DNA from: Eublepharis macularius
Taxonomy: Eukaryota > Chordata > Lepidosauria > Squamata > Eublepharidae
DNA: 64,000 nt
Reading direction: 5' to 3'
NCBI RefSeq assembly: GCF_028583425.1
Contig: NC_072791.1
Coordinates: 17,999,868 to 18,063,867 of the forward strand
Part shown: positions 43,600 to 54,885 of the stretch, piece after piece
How the letters are laid out: the number at the start of each line of letters is the position of its first letter
Numbering within the stretch: position 1 is the stretch's first letter
Program-made: the position numbers and the translations under genes
The notes under the pieces: model-generated
What the model was told of the DNA's origin: nothing
Database searches by the model: none
The model's input: only the letters and a program-made list of their open reading frames with translations

Positions 43600-45060
43600 C
43601 AACGGGACTCGCTCCTGCAGTCAAACCGGCTCGCAGAGCCTCGGGCCCGCTGAGCAACGAGACCTGCATTTTTTTCCTCCTTAAAAAATAGGGACGGCAG
43701 CCTCCCCGCCCACGGGGTGTTCCCAAATCCCGTCTGTTTTGCAGCAGCCAGAGGAGGGGAGGAAGAGCGAGAGGGAGGTGGGGGAAGAAATGCCTCGGCT
43801 TGCAGCGCACCACGCTGCTGAGGTCGCACATGGGCGAGCATGGCTGGGTAATGTTTAACCCGCATTGTCACCTGATCTAACCTGCCCAGAGGGAAGAGCG
43901 GAGCAGGGCCGGGCCGGGAGGGCTGGATCCGGGGACGGGCAGGGAGGAGGGACGCGCCGGGGCGAAGAGCCGCCTCCTGACGTCTGCAACCTGCTGTGCG
44001 AGCGACGCCCGGCCGCCGGAGCAAGACCGAGCCGTTTGCAGACGCGTGCAATGCTGGAAGGCGGCTCCCGGCACCTGGGAGGTGGGCGAGCGGGAGCCGC
44101 TGCGGGCAGGCGGGGTAAGGCCGGCGGCACCGCGCACGGGGCGGGGAGGGGGCCGCGATCTGCAGGCAGGGAAGAGCTGACACCCCCCCCCCTTGCCTTG
44201 GCCTGCGGCCTTGGGGGCACCTGGCTGCGCCGCTCCGCCCCGGGGCGAGGGCTTGGAGGAGGAGGAGGAGGAGGAGGAAGGGCGACGGGACCATTTTCCT
44301 TCCCTGCCGCAGGATGGGGAGAAGAGAGAGGAGGGTTTTTTTTAACGGGGGGGGGCAGATCCCACCTCCAAGAGAGGAGGGTAGGGAAGGAAGCCGGGAG
44401 GTGCAGGTGGGGGCAAAGGATTCAGCCCAGGTGAAGGGGGGGATGGATGGAGGAAGGGGGTTTGCCCTCCCCCGCTTACCTGGGATGCAGGTCCGCTCTG
44501 GGCAAGAGACGGCAGTCAAGGTGCATGCCTGTGTGTGTGTGTGTATCGGCCTCTGCGGGTGGCCCCAGGCAGGGTTCTTTATTTCCCAGCGATGGTGTAA
44601 TCTAAGGCCAGGAGGTGGGTTTGGAATTGGAAATCCCATTTCTCCCCTTCCTCCCCCTGAAATCCAGGGGCGCTCCAAAATCCTGTGCCTTCTGTCGCTT
44701 GCCCGAAACGAGTTTGCATTGCGAGCCCTGCTGCTCCCCCCCCCGCCCCGGTCTCCTTTCCAAACAAAGAGACCAGGTCTCCCGGCCTCGCCTTCCCCGG
44801 AGGTCTGAAGCCACCCCGCTGCCTCTCCCCTGCCAAATGCTGGCAGGAACGCAGACGGAGGCGGCCGGCTGGTGCTTTTCTTCTCACGCTCTTCCGCTGC
44901 CGCCCCGGTTATTTCTTTTCTTCTCCCCCCACCTTCTTTCCCTGGGTGTGGATGGCTGCTGGCAGCAGCTTTGTAATGGTGGCGGATCAGGGAGGACTCG
45001 CCCAGCCCAGCTTAATTGGCATCTGGTGCCTGCCACGCCAAGCAACCCGCAGCTTCACCC
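43600..45060 (+). promoter_or_regulatory. CpG-island promoter of the CEP170-family gene
   Basis: This is the only extended stretch with dense CpG dinucleotides (GGGCCGGGCCGGGAGG, GCGACGCCCGGCCGCCG, CCCCGGGGCGAGGG). It includes GC-box-like GGGGCGGGGAGGGGG near 44140 and no obvious TATA box. Position upstream of the first coding exon, on the same strand, suggests the transcription start and non-coding first exon. Repeats are absent from it, unlike everywhere else, which fits constraint. Long frames here on both strands (43599-44678 minus, 43865-44434 plus) are GC-driven. Confidence 0.75.
44115..44120 (+). other. Candidate 5' splice donor of exon 1
   Basis: GCAGGCGGG followed by GTAAGG, a strong donor match within the CpG block. 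If used, non-coding exon 1 would end at 44114 and intron 1 would span 44115-51610. Other GT sites exist in the island, so this is a candidate only. Confidence 0.3.
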
Positions 45061-45699
45061 TCCTTGGGCGCAATTCTGGCATTTTTCCTCCTTGCTCTTC
45101 TATTGTGATGGGTTTCTGATCATGTGCTTCATTTAGAAAATCCCACCTTCCTCCCCTTTTCTTTCTCTCTCAAGTCCGCAGAAATGCTCAGTTGGATTAT
45201 GGTGGCCTTGCTGTATGTGTTTTCCTTCAAACCTTCCCTTCCTCCCGGGGAAATGTCCATAATAAGTATTTCTTGCCCGGCGGCTCTGCTGCTGCCTGGA
45301 GGGTGGGGGTACAGAGAGCTGGTTAAAGATACAGCCGCCGAATCAGAGTCCAAAGAGCTGGCAGCTTCAGGGACTGCTCCGACTTGTATGTGCGCTGTGG
45401 GCCGATAGAGGCTTGCCTGGCCTGTTTATTCCCTTCCTCCTAGCAACAGATGCCAACAAGTCACTGCGGCCCCATGCATGCTTTGGGAGACCAGGCCAAA
45501 AAAGAAATGGGGCGGGGGGGGCGGGAAATGCAGACACAGAAAGAGGGTGGGAGAGAGTGGTTAATAATGCTTAGCGCACGGATAGTGCTTTGTGAACATT
45601 CGAAGCACTTTGCATGCATGATTTGGACAGTGGACCTGCAAGGTAGGTCAGTTTGGCCAACCCCGTGTCACAGGCAGAAGGGGGGGCTGGGGCAGAGGG
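45061..45699. other. Presumed intron 1, no repeat recognised
   Basis: Island shoulder followed by ordinary sequence; no exon recognised. Confidence 0.4.
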
Positions 45700-45960
45700 A
45701 ATACTTTGGTGCCGTGGGTAAGAGCAGCAGGTTTCTTAATCTGGAGAACCAGGTTTGATTCCCCACTCCTCCACTTGAAGCCAACTGGGTGACCTTGGGT
45801 CAGTCACAGCTCTCTCAGAGTTCTCTCAGCCCCACCCACCTCACAGGGTGATTACCATGAGGATAATAATAACACATTTTGCAAACCGCTCTGAGTGGGC
45901 GTTAAGTTGTCCTGAAGGGTGGTATATAAGTCGAATGTTGGTTTTTTTGTTATTGTTGTT
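45700..45960 (+). repeat. tRNA-headed SINE, type S1
   Basis: GGTGCCGTGGGTAAGAGCAG head, GGTTTGATTCCCCACTCCTC, GGTGACCTTGGGTCAGTCAC, tail GGTGGTATATAAGTCG plus TTGTTATTATTG. Confidence 0.85.
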
Positions 45961-45989
45961 ATTATTGTCTCACCTTTGACTGATATATT

Positions 45990-46100
45990 TATTCATTTAC
46001 TTCACTTAAACCACACCTTTCTCCCCAAAGTGGCTTACATTGTTTTTTTCTCCATTTTATCATCACAACAACCGTGTGAGGTAGGTTAGGCCGAGACACT
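45990..46100 (-). repeat. SINE body fragment, reverse
   Basis: CTTTCTCCCCAAAGTGGCTT and TTTTATCATCACAACAACCG complement the S3 body; no head. Confidence 0.6.
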
Positions 46101-46524
46101 GTGGCACTAGAAGAAAAAGGGCTCCTGTACTCTTGATCTCCCCTTTCCTTCTCTGGAATGTCTAGTTGAACTTATTTATCCATTGTTTATTTATTCAAGC
46201 CATTTTAGTCTGCTCTAGGCCTAAAAAAACCCCTTTCTTACATAGTAAAGAAAATTAAAAACCAATACATGACAATCTAGAATAAAACAGCTGTGTAAAT
46301 AAGCCAGCCAGTGTTAAAACCAGCAGCTTAAAGCACCACTAATAGATCCATGAGATAAGAAAACCACCAGTTATAGAAAGAATAATATAAGATAGAGGAG
46401 CAGGGGAGACAAAAATCTCGTCAGCTGAAACCCGAGAGAAAAAAGTTTTTGTTGGGCGTCTACAAGTCAACAAAGCAGGTGTCATGAGAATTTCGGTGGG
46501 GAGAGCGTTCCAGCGGCCAGGTTA

Positions 46525-46695
46525 GATTAAACAGAAGTCCTGGAGTACTGGAAAGACAACCTCATTTTTTTGCTGTATAAACTTTTGTGATGAGTGTGTC
46601 TGATGAAGTGAGCTCTGACTCATGAAGGCTTACACTGGGATAAATTTTGTTAGTCTGGTGTTACTGGATGTCTGTTTAATTTTGCCACTGTAGAC
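46525..46695. repeat. Hammerhead-like repeat with the best-preserved core
   Basis: GTGT 46596-46599, CTGATGAA 46600-46607, stem GTGAG 46608-46612 / CTCAT 46619-46623, GAAG 46624-46627, GCTT, ACAC 46632-46635. The core is the canonical CTGATGA; the only deviation is GAAG for GAAA. A short inverted arm (AAACAGAAGTCCTGGAGTAC) precedes it and pairs with TGTTACTGGATGTCTGTTT after it. Confidence 0.6.
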
Positions 46696-46802
46696 GAATT
46701 ATTAACAAAAGTGTGTGGTACTGCAGAGAACGAGCTTTTTTTTTTTTTTTACTGCTCACTAACTGCCTTATTTCTAAAAGTGGGCAGGAATCTGTGGGAC
46801 TT

Positions 46803-46925
46803 CCAGAGCGGTAGCCATGTTAGTCGGTTGTAGCAAAATAAAACAGAAGTCCAGTGGCACCTTACTAGTGTTTGTTCCAGTATGAACTTTCATGAGTTAG
46901 AACTCCCTTGTTCATAGTGTATATG
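46803..46925 (-). repeat. Reverse unit of the same repeat
   Basis: GCGGTAGCCATGTTAGTCGG, AAGTCCAGTGGCACCTTACT, ATGAACTTTCATGAGTTAG. The motif is decayed near 46890-46920. Confidence 0.6.
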
Positions 46926-47853
46926 GTAGCAGGAGGTCCTTTGAATACTTTGGTCCCAGATCACTTAAAGGTAATATCCACCACTTTGAATTGCGCCTGG
47001 AAACTTGGCTGAATCCTGATGTCACAAATCCCCCTATTTCCTTGCCGTCGCAACCAGTAGTAGCCACTGCTGTTGAAGAATGCTCTAATGTGTCTGGGCA
47101 AGTTTTAGTACAGTGAGCTTAAACTTTAGCAACCCTGGGGGAACCTCTGAGCTGCAAGCATGTGATGAAAAGGGGGAGAGCCACATATAATGACCTCCCC
47201 AATGTCAAAATAGCTGGGGACAAGAAACATATGCCTAGCACCAGGTGAAGTACCATAGTGTGAAATGAACCATGGAGGAATCTACTCCACCAGTGATTGA
47301 TCTTGTCTTTCTGACTGGCTTTTCTCTGCTGTGTGCATGCAAATAGAGGCAGGACACCTGGCACCCTTGCTCTCTCTGCAGTAGACCTTTCCATATGGCA
47401 GCTCCATTGGAGCACGGGTTCCAGAAGGGGGGCTCTGCGGCCCCCCACATGGTCCCAACCCATGGGTTAAAGACCGCTGGTCTAGTAGACGTTACAGAGG
47501 AGAAACATCTAGCTTGGCTTTTAATGAATTCACGGCAAAGGCAAAACCTGGTCTTCCCTGGTTCACAGCTCAAGTCTGTTAACCCTTATGCTGCCTCTGA
47601 TCACCAAAATGTGTATTGTCACTGAGAAGGAAGAGGGAGGTCTTTCTCTTTTGGGTTTACTGCTCAGTGCATGATCCTTGTGATATGTGGAGTGCTGTGG
47701 TTCCTTAAGCGCCACACCCCCAGGTGTCCGGATGCAGCAGTATCTGTTCTTAGGTGACACATCTCCGGCTGTGCCCGTTAAACAGGTTTTATTGCTCCCC
47801 CGTTACGGGTTTATTTGCTGCCTTACATTTGCAGTAGAGATAACAATAACTAT
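46926..47853. other. No exon recognised
   Basis: Presumed intron 1. Overlapping frames on both strands at 47119-47573 show nothing recognisable. Confidence 0.4.
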
Positions 47854-48273
47854 CGGGTCATTTCGTAGAAAAAGAGCTGGAGGAACTCATTAGCATATGC
47901 CACACCCTTTGACATCGCCAGAAGTGTGTCATTAGCATAACTGATTTGCATTTGCCACACCCCCTGACATCACCATTCCTGGCTGTTTTGGACCCAATCC
48001 TGACTGTTCATGTCTGAAATTGGGCCCAAAATGGCAAAAAGGGGCTGAAAATGGCGGAAAAGGGGCTCAAAATCATCAGGATCGGGCTGCTGCTGAGTGG
48101 GAGAGTGATCCACCACCCATCAGAGGCCCGATCCAGGCCGTTTCAGCCCCAATCCAGGCTGAAACGGGCCCAGAATGGCTGAGAGTCAGGTGGGCGGGGC
48201 TACCCAACATGTGACCTCTTTGGGGAACTGCTGGAACTGCGGTCCTGCGTATTCCCCCTCGAAATGAGCCCTG
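47854..48273 (+). mobile_element. hAT-like non-autonomous element, family A (copy 3)
   Basis: CGGGTCATTTCGTAG start (first bases decayed), CTCGAAATGAGCCCTG end. The target duplication is not clear. Confidence 0.8.
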
Positions 48274-48429
48274 ATTATTATTTTTGTAGGTACCACCATC
48301 CATTCTTTCATTGCATTCGCACTTATATTTGAGTATTTTTTAAAAATATTAATTTAGATTTTTATACTTCATTTTTCTTCCCAGATGAGGGATCTAAAGT
48401 GATTTACAGCTAGCATTGTTAACAGATTG

Positions 48430-48580
48430 GAGAAAAAAATGCCCTGTCCCTTTAATAGATGCTTAATTAGGTATTATTTACTTCCATGTTATGAAAAGAT
48501 TCTGTTGCCGATTTCCATGCATTAAGCCCCTGTGAAAGAGACAGGACATTTTTCTCCAGGCTTGTTGGCAACCCTACATA
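48430..48580. repeat. Palindromic MITE
   Basis: GGAGAAAAAAATGCCCTGTC at the left is inverted at the right as GACAGGACATTTTTCTCC. A copy split by a SINE is at 34335-34695. Confidence 0.7.
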
Positions 48581-48719
48581 CAACATCAGTCTTCTCTCTT
48601 CCATTTTGGTTAAGCTGAGAGGGTAACTGGCCCAGGTATCACCCAGGGAGTGTCTGTAACAGAATTCGAACACAGGACTCTCAGAACCTCGTCTGATGCT
48701 GTAATCGCTGTAACCAGAG

Positions 48720-48975
48720 AGCCAGTTTGGTGTTGTGGTTAAGAGCACGGGACTCTAATCTGGAGAGCCAGGTTTGATTCCCCACTCCTCCACTTGAAGG
48801 CAGCTGGGTGACCTTGGGTCAGTCGCAGCTCTCTCAGGGCTCTCTCAGCCCCAAAGACCTCACAGGGTGCTTGTTGTGAGGATAATAATAACACACTTTG
48901 TAAATCACTCTAAGAGGGCATCAAGTTGCCCTGATGGGCAGTATATAAATCAAATGTCGTTGTTGTTGTTGTTGT
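48720..48975 (+). repeat. tRNA-headed SINE, type S1
   Basis: GCCAGTTTGGTGTTGTGGTT head, GGTTTGATTCCCCACTCCTC, tail GGCAGTATATAAATC plus a TTG microsatellite. Confidence 0.9.
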
Positions 48976-49684
48976 TATTACTCCACATCTGTGCTTGACA
49001 GCCTTCGTATTCAGTGGAGAGTTTCCCCATTGATTTTTCACAGGTAGAAATGTATTCAAGACTTCAGCCTGCATTAGGAAAAATGCATTATCTGCTTCCT
49101 GGGCGAGAGACTGTTGTGCCTGTTGTATGATTGTTGGAGAAACTTCAGAACTGGGTAGAAATTCCATATCGCCGCAACAATTATTTGGACAAGAGTGGAT
49201 AACAGAGCGTGTCCCTTTTAATATATCCGCAGTCAGATGGCTTGCAAGCAAATGTACTTGTTTCGAATGTTACCTGGCCTGGCAAAGAGCAGGTTTGAAT
49301 TCTTTGTGATGAGAAAGGAGTGAATTTACAAGTAAAATGTTTCTGACAGGTGGGCTTCCTGCCAGTTCACACCTGGATATGTTAATTTCTTGCCTGCTGC
49401 ATGTAAAACAAGGAAGATCTGCTGGGTGGCCATTTTTTTACTTGCTCTTTTCCGGTGCATTTGAAAAGTAGCCTGAGATACAGAGACATGGAGCAGGTGA
49501 CCGTTTTCCTGGCATGGAAATAGCAGGTGTGAAAACGGCAGTGGCTCCATTTCTGTCTGCCGGGCTGCTCTTCAGGGCCCAGTAATAAGGCAGATGAAAA
49601 ATCCTCTCTTCATGGCTGCCTTTGACAAGTTCTAAAATTTATTTTTATATACTTTGTTTATACTCTGCATTTCTCCCAATGGGA
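48976..49684. other. No exon recognised
   Basis: Presumed intron 1, unassigned. Confidence 0.4.
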
Positions 49685-50290
49685 ACCCAAAGCAGCTTCA
49701 TTCCTCCTCCTCCTCTCTCGCTTTTTATCCTCACAACAATCCTATGAAGCAGGGGTCATTTCGTAGAAAAAGAGCTGGAGGAACTCATTAGCATAACTCA
49801 TTAGCATATGCCATGCCCCTTACCAGCACCGGAAGTGTGTCATTAGCATGACTGCTTTGCTTATGCCACACCCCTGACATCACCTATCCTGGCTGTTTTG
49901 GGCCCAATCCTGGCCATTCAGGGCCGAAATTGGGCCCAAAATGGCAAAAGGGGGCTGAAAATGGTCGAAAAGGGGCCCAAAATGGTCAGGATCGGGCCGC
50001 TGCTGAGTGGGAGAGTGATTCATCACCTGTCAGAGGCCCGATCCGGGCCGTTTCGACCCCAATCCAGGCTGAAACGGGCCCAAAATGGCCGAGAGTCAGG
50101 TGGGCGGGGCCACCTGACGTGAACTCTTTGGGGAACTGCCGGAACTGCGTTCCTGCGCGTTCCCCCTCGAAATGAGCCCTGCTATGAAGTAAGTTAGGCA
50201 TAAGGTCACCCAGCAAGCTTTCAGGGCAGAATGGCAATTCGAACCTGGTTCTCCCAGATCCTAGCCCAACACTAACCATTACACCTTGTT
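49685..50290 (-). repeat. SINE, reverse copy, split by family A
   Basis: Left part TTTTATCCTCACAACAATCC ends at 49749. The right part resumes at 50182 (AAGGTCACCCAGCAAGC, AATTCGAACCTGGTTCTC, AACCATTACACC). Confidence 0.75.
49750..50181 (+). mobile_element. hAT-like non-autonomous element, family A (copy 4)
   Basis: CAGGGGTCATTTCGTAG start, CTCGAAATGAGCCCTG end. Exact 8-bp target duplication CTATGAAG at 49742-49749 and 50182-50189. Confidence 0.92.
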
Positions 50291-50765
50291 TTCAGCTTGT
50301 TACTGGAAATAAATAAGAGTCCTGAGGCCCCTTAAAGATGAATAATTTCCCTCCCCTAGCATGATGTTTCATGGACTTTCTCCCATTTCCTCAAATGTTA
50401 GTCAGGGATAATGAACAGTGCCACACCAAGCAAATTTGCACTTTTCTAAATTCGTTGAAATCAGTGAGCTTAGAAGGGTGTAACTCTGCTTAGGATTGTA
50501 CACGTGGCGCGCTGGTGCTGAGATCATCAAGGTGGGCCACAGATAGTTGCCAAGGAATCAAGAAAGTACTTTGTGATCCATCAGAAAGTTACCTCAGGGT
50601 GCAGTCTGGGGATTGGTTTGTTCAGACTAGACCTGCCTTTGCGTGGAAGCAGTGGGTGCTGTGCTCTCAGCTCCATTTCCTCCTACTTCCCCAGAGTATC
50701 CAGAGATAAATTGCCTCCCATTTCCTTTCATGAAGTGTGTGAAGGTGTCTTATCTTGAATCAGAC
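50291..50765. other. No exon; half MITE E
   Basis: 50450-50505 has CTTAGAAGGGTGTAACTCTG and CTTAGGATTG, one arm of the family E palindrome. Otherwise unassigned. Confidence 0.45.
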
Positions 50766-51197
50766 CAGGGCTCATTTCGAGGGGGAACGCAGTTCCGGCA
50801 GTTCCCCAAAAAGGTCACATGACAGGTGGCCCTGCCCACCTAACTCTTGGCCATTTTGGGCCCGTTTTGGCCTGGATTGGGGGCGAAACAGCCCGGATCA
50901 GGCCTCTGACGGGTTGTGGATCACCCGCTCATTAGCGGCCTGAGCCTGACCATTTTGGGCCCCTTTTCAGCCATTTCCAGCCCCTTTTTGCCATTTTGGG
51001 CCCAATTTCAGCCCTGAAAGGCCAGGATTGGGCCCAAAACAGCCAGGATAGGTGATGTCAGGGGGTGTGGCATATGCAAATCAGTTATACTAATGACACA
51101 CTTCCAGTGATGGCAAGAGGTGTCTCATACTAATGAGTTATGCTAATAAGTTATGCTAATTAGTTCCTCCAGCTCTTTTTCTACGGAATGACCCCTG
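50766..51197 (-). mobile_element. hAT-like non-autonomous element, family A (copy 5)
   Basis: The only family A copy on the minus strand. CAGGGCTCATTTCGAGGGG start and CTACGGAATGACCCCTG end as read on plus. Flanks AATCAGAC / AATGACCC agree weakly. Confidence 0.88.
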
Positions 51198-51204
51198 AAT
51201 GACC

Positions 51205-51365
51205 CCTTGGTCTACTAAGCTCAGTATTGTCTACTCTGACTGACAGTGGCTCTCAGTATCTCAGGTTGAGGTCTTTCCCACCTAGTGTTTTAACGGGAGA
51301 TGCTAGGGATTGAACCTGGGACCTTTTGTATGCCAAAATGTTCTACCACTGAGTCTCGGCCCCTT
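51205..51365 (-). repeat. Sauria-type tRNA SINE, reverse
   Basis: AGTATTGTCTACTCTGACTG (body) and GCTAGGGATTGAACCTGGGA, CTACCACTGAGTCTCGGCCC (head side). Confidence 0.8.
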
Positions 51366-51610
51366 CCCCAGTCCACCTCTGTGGTGGACAAAGGGTTGTG
51401 CAGCTGCAAAAGGTCAGCGTGACCAAGAAAGGAACTGTCTCTTATGTTAACCAAGAGTTTGAGCTTTGATATTAATAACATTTTCCAGGAGTGGTCTGTG
51501 GTGCCCTGCCCCTCTTCCTAATTGGGTTCCATCAGTTATATTGGCTATACCGTCTCTTACCAAATTGGCTTGCTTATTTTTTTTTAAAACATCAATTTCT
51601 ATCTTTTCAG

Positions 51611-51840
<230 letters not shown>

Positions 51841-51951
51841 TAAGTCCCATTGAACTGAGTGGGATTTCTTAATAAGTATGCACTGTTTTTATTTTTTTGG
51901 AAAGGGGAGGGAATCAAAGGAAATGGAACCTTTTAAAGTGCCTTGTGACTA

Positions 51952-52235
51952 GGCTTTGTCAGGTCCCCTTACTCTCCAGCCTGCATGATGATGTCACTTC
52001 CGGGAAGTGACGTCATCACACAGGCCATGTGCTGGCCTTGGGAGAGCTCTTGAATCGGGCTGCTGTGGAGCACAGGAGCGTGCCACACCTCCCAGGAGTG
52101 CGCCCCAGGAGGCATATTCCCCCCTGCTGGTCAGGTAAGCGGGGGCAGGGGGTGGTGGAGGGGTGGGAGTGGGGGATCCCCCACCCCCAGCAGGGGACTG
52201 GTATCCCTACTTGTCCCATAAGGGGAGATGTGACA
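51952..52235. repeat. GC-rich family C repeat
   Basis: Contains GTCACTTCCGGGAAGTGACG, a clear palindrome, and ends CAGCAGGGGACTGGTATCCC. It lies about 200 bases into the intron after the coding exon. Confidence 0.55.
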
Positions 52236-52638
52236 TCAGTCGGTGCCGCTAGCAAGAAAAGTTTGCGATAACTGAAGAAGTGGAGAGTATATTAAGTTAG
52301 CACAGCAGTAGATTCATTTTGGCCTGTTTAGCCTAACGTCTCAACCTTTATTTCTTTTGAATACAGTATTAACATGCACTATTTTTCATTTCATATATAT
52401 ATTTTAAAGCTGTTCTTTGATTTGTTTTTCATGCTTTAATTTGGATTGGTTGCCACAGAAAGTGGTAGAAATGGGTGTCGTAAACATTTGGAAATTTTAA
52501 ACTTGATTTTGTTAACAGGGAGAAGCTGACACTTTCTGGAAATGGTCTATGCCTGCTTTACAGTCAGAAAATATTTAAAATACTTCTGAGGATTAAAGAG
52601 TGTGCAGCACTAAAGCTTAGGCTTCCTTTAGCCCATTT

Positions 52639-52728
52639 ACAGTGCAATCCTATGCAGAGTTACTCTAGTCTAAGCCTATTGAAGTCAATGGTCTTAGACT
52701 GGAGTAACTCTGCATAGGATTACACTGT
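52639..52728. repeat. 90-bp palindromic MITE, family E
   Basis: ACAGTGCAATCCTATGCAGA at the left and TCTGCATAGGATTACACTGT at the right are near-exact inverses around GCCTATTGAAGTCAATGG. Well preserved. Confidence 0.88.
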
Positions 52729-53662
52729 TAGTGGAAAATGGAATTTGTCTTATTTTGGAGGTTTAGGTTGGCTGTGTGGAGCCGATCGAGGACCAAATTC
52801 TGTTATCCTTTGTGTGCCAGAAATCCATTTGTGCATTTGCGCCGAGTGCCGTATTTAGAACTGGAAATGCTCCCAGACTTGTGGAGTTTGCACATGTCCC
52901 ATGAATGTTCTAAGCATTCAGGCTAGTGCCATAAGATCCAGCATTAATCATAGGTGCTACTGCCAAGGAGGAGAATTTTGACGGGAGAGAGAGAGAGATT
53001 ATTTATTTAGAAAAATTTTTATGCTGCCTCTTTAGAGACATGTTTGAAGCAGCTCACAACTAACCCACCCCTCATATAAGTTTTTTTTGTGGCTGATATG
53101 TTTCTCTTATTAGCAAACCAAAACGGCAGTCCTCGAAATGTTGTCTTGGAAGTAAGTCCCACCAAATAGGATTCTAAATAGACCTGCTTTGGATTGCTTT
53201 CTAGGAAGTGGAGCATAGTGGGTCCCAAAATGTGTGCAAGAGCAATTTGAAGGGCTGCTAGAGGGACCGTTAGGGGCCTTGCCCAAGAAAGCCCCTCTGG
53301 GGAATGAATCCATTTCTCTGTGTCCTGTACAGCATTGATCCCCGTCAGTATATGGGTACCAACATCTTCCGGAGAGCAACAGTAAAAAAAACACTGGAAT
53401 TTTCTGATGCAGCTGCACTAATGCTTGCGGATGGGGAAATGGGTGAAAAGCATTCAGGGACTCTGAGAATTATCACTGGGACACCCAGCCACTCCTTCAT
53501 TGGGCATTCTTCCCATTGTTTCGACACCTGATTAAGAGAATTCATGTTTCTATTTTGAGTCTTCGACTAAATTGTGCTTTAAATTTTAAATCCTGAAACC
53601 AAAGCTGTGTCTTCATTACTAAAAGTCTGGGCAATACCGGTGTAGTAGTTACTCAGTGACTA
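52729..53662. other. No exon recognised
   Basis: Intronic. Includes short MITE E-like pieces (TTGGAAGTAAGTCCCACC at about 53147). Nothing else assigned. Confidence 0.4.
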
Positions 53663-54189
53663 GATGCTTCACTACTTAGCCCCATGATATACAAGCACAT
53701 TGTTAGTATGCATTGGATGCTTCGCTAGTTAGCCCCATGCAGGGGTCATTTCGTAGAAAAAGAGCTGGAGGACCTAATTAGCATAACTCATTAGCATATG
53801 TCATGCCCCTTGACATCACTGGAAGTGTGTCATTAACATAACTGATTTGCATATGCCATGCCCCCTGACATCGCCTATCCTAGCTGTTTTGGACCCAATC
53901 CTGGCTATTCAGGGCCGAAATTGGGTCCAAAATAGCAAAAGGGGCTGAAAATGGCCAGAAAGGGGCCCAAAATGGTCAGGATTGGGGCGCTGCTGAGCAG
54001 GAGAGTGATCCACCACCCATCAGAGGCCCGATCCAGGCCGAAAAGGGCCCAAAATGGCCGAGAGCCAGGTGGGTGGGGCCACCTGACATGTGATCTCTTT
54101 GGGGAACTGCTGGAACTGCGTTCTTGTGCGTTCCCCCTCGAAATGAGCTCTGGCCCCATGATATACAAGCACATTGTTAGTAAGCATTG
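53663..54189. repeat. 53-bp tandem duplication split by family A
   Basis: Unit 1 (53663-53715) starts GATGCTTCACTACTTAGCCC and continues ATATACAAGCACATTGTTAG. Unit 2 starts at 53716, is broken at 53739 and resumes at 54161 with the same ATATACAAGC sequence, ending about 54189. Confidence 0.8.
53740..54152 (+). mobile_element. hAT-like non-autonomous element, family A (copy 6)
   Basis: CAGGGGTCATTTCGTAG start, CTCGAAATGAGCTCTG end. Exact 8-bp target duplication GCCCCATG at 53732-53739 and 54153-54160. Confidence 0.92.
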
Positions 54190-54582
54190 GATACAGGAGG
54201 CTCAGATTTGGGCATCGGAGCAGACTTCTTTAAGGACAGGGAGCTGTATTTTGCATCATGCGTTCATTTTGTCTCGTCTGGCATAAATAGTAAGCGTGAT
54301 TTCATGTGTAGGTCTTCATCACAGCCAGTATGCACCATTGGCATACTGATATAGACTAGAGCATTGCAGTTTTTACTAAGTGGTGCTGCCTTTGAAAACC
54401 GTTCTGAAGCCTCCGTTGGTGTAACAGATCTGAAAGTAATTGTTCTGCAGAAAAACTTCAAAAGGAATTGGCATTGTGAAAGTGCTGAATTAGAACTCAG
54501 CAAAAAACTGAACGCATTCTGTCGTCCTGGCTTTAAACTGAGATTTGGAGCTAAACTACAACAGACAAATTACACGAGGTTG
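54190..54582. other. No exon recognised
   Basis: Intronic, unassigned. Confidence 0.4.
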
Positions 54583-54885
54583 TGTACATGAAGAGAGTTG
54601 CAATGTTACCTGGGAAGCTGAGTTTTAAAAAACAGAAGGCTTTGTCAATTTCCCCTCTCTACAGAGCCAGCAAAGATAGTTCCTCAGAGGGTTTGCTAAT
54701 TTCCTCTTCACCTCCCCTTCTAGGAGGCCAAGAGGGAAACAAACAAACCCTCTGAGGAGTGATCTTTGCTGCTCTGTAGAAAGGGGAAATTGACAGAGCC
54801 TTCCGATGTTCTTTTAAAACTTCTTTTAAAACACTGCAACTCCCTTCATACATGAGCGTCCTCATGTAATTCGTCTCTTGCAGTT
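54583..54885. repeat. 303-bp palindrome, related to family F
   Basis: Left GTTGCAATGTTACCTGGGAA, GAAGGCTTTGTCAATTTCCC, TCCTCAGAGGGTTTGC; right AACCCTCTGAGGAGTGATC, GGGGAAATTGACAGAGCC. The arms pair through to about 54735. The CTCAGAGGGTTTG and TTTGTCAATTTC words match family F at 11055-11485. Confidence 0.75.

Noticed and set aside
43560..44300. SDCCAG8 first exon as divergent partner of the CpG promoter
   Set aside because: No reverse-strand frame resembling its N-terminus was seen in or left of the island, although a short exon could be missed by eye.
43599..44678. A 359-residue reverse-strand open frame, with a 189-residue forward frame over it
   Set aside because: Both lie in the GC-rich promoter block, where stop codons are rare. 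Composition is Pro/Arg/Ala/Gly-rich with no domain, and each overlaps the other.
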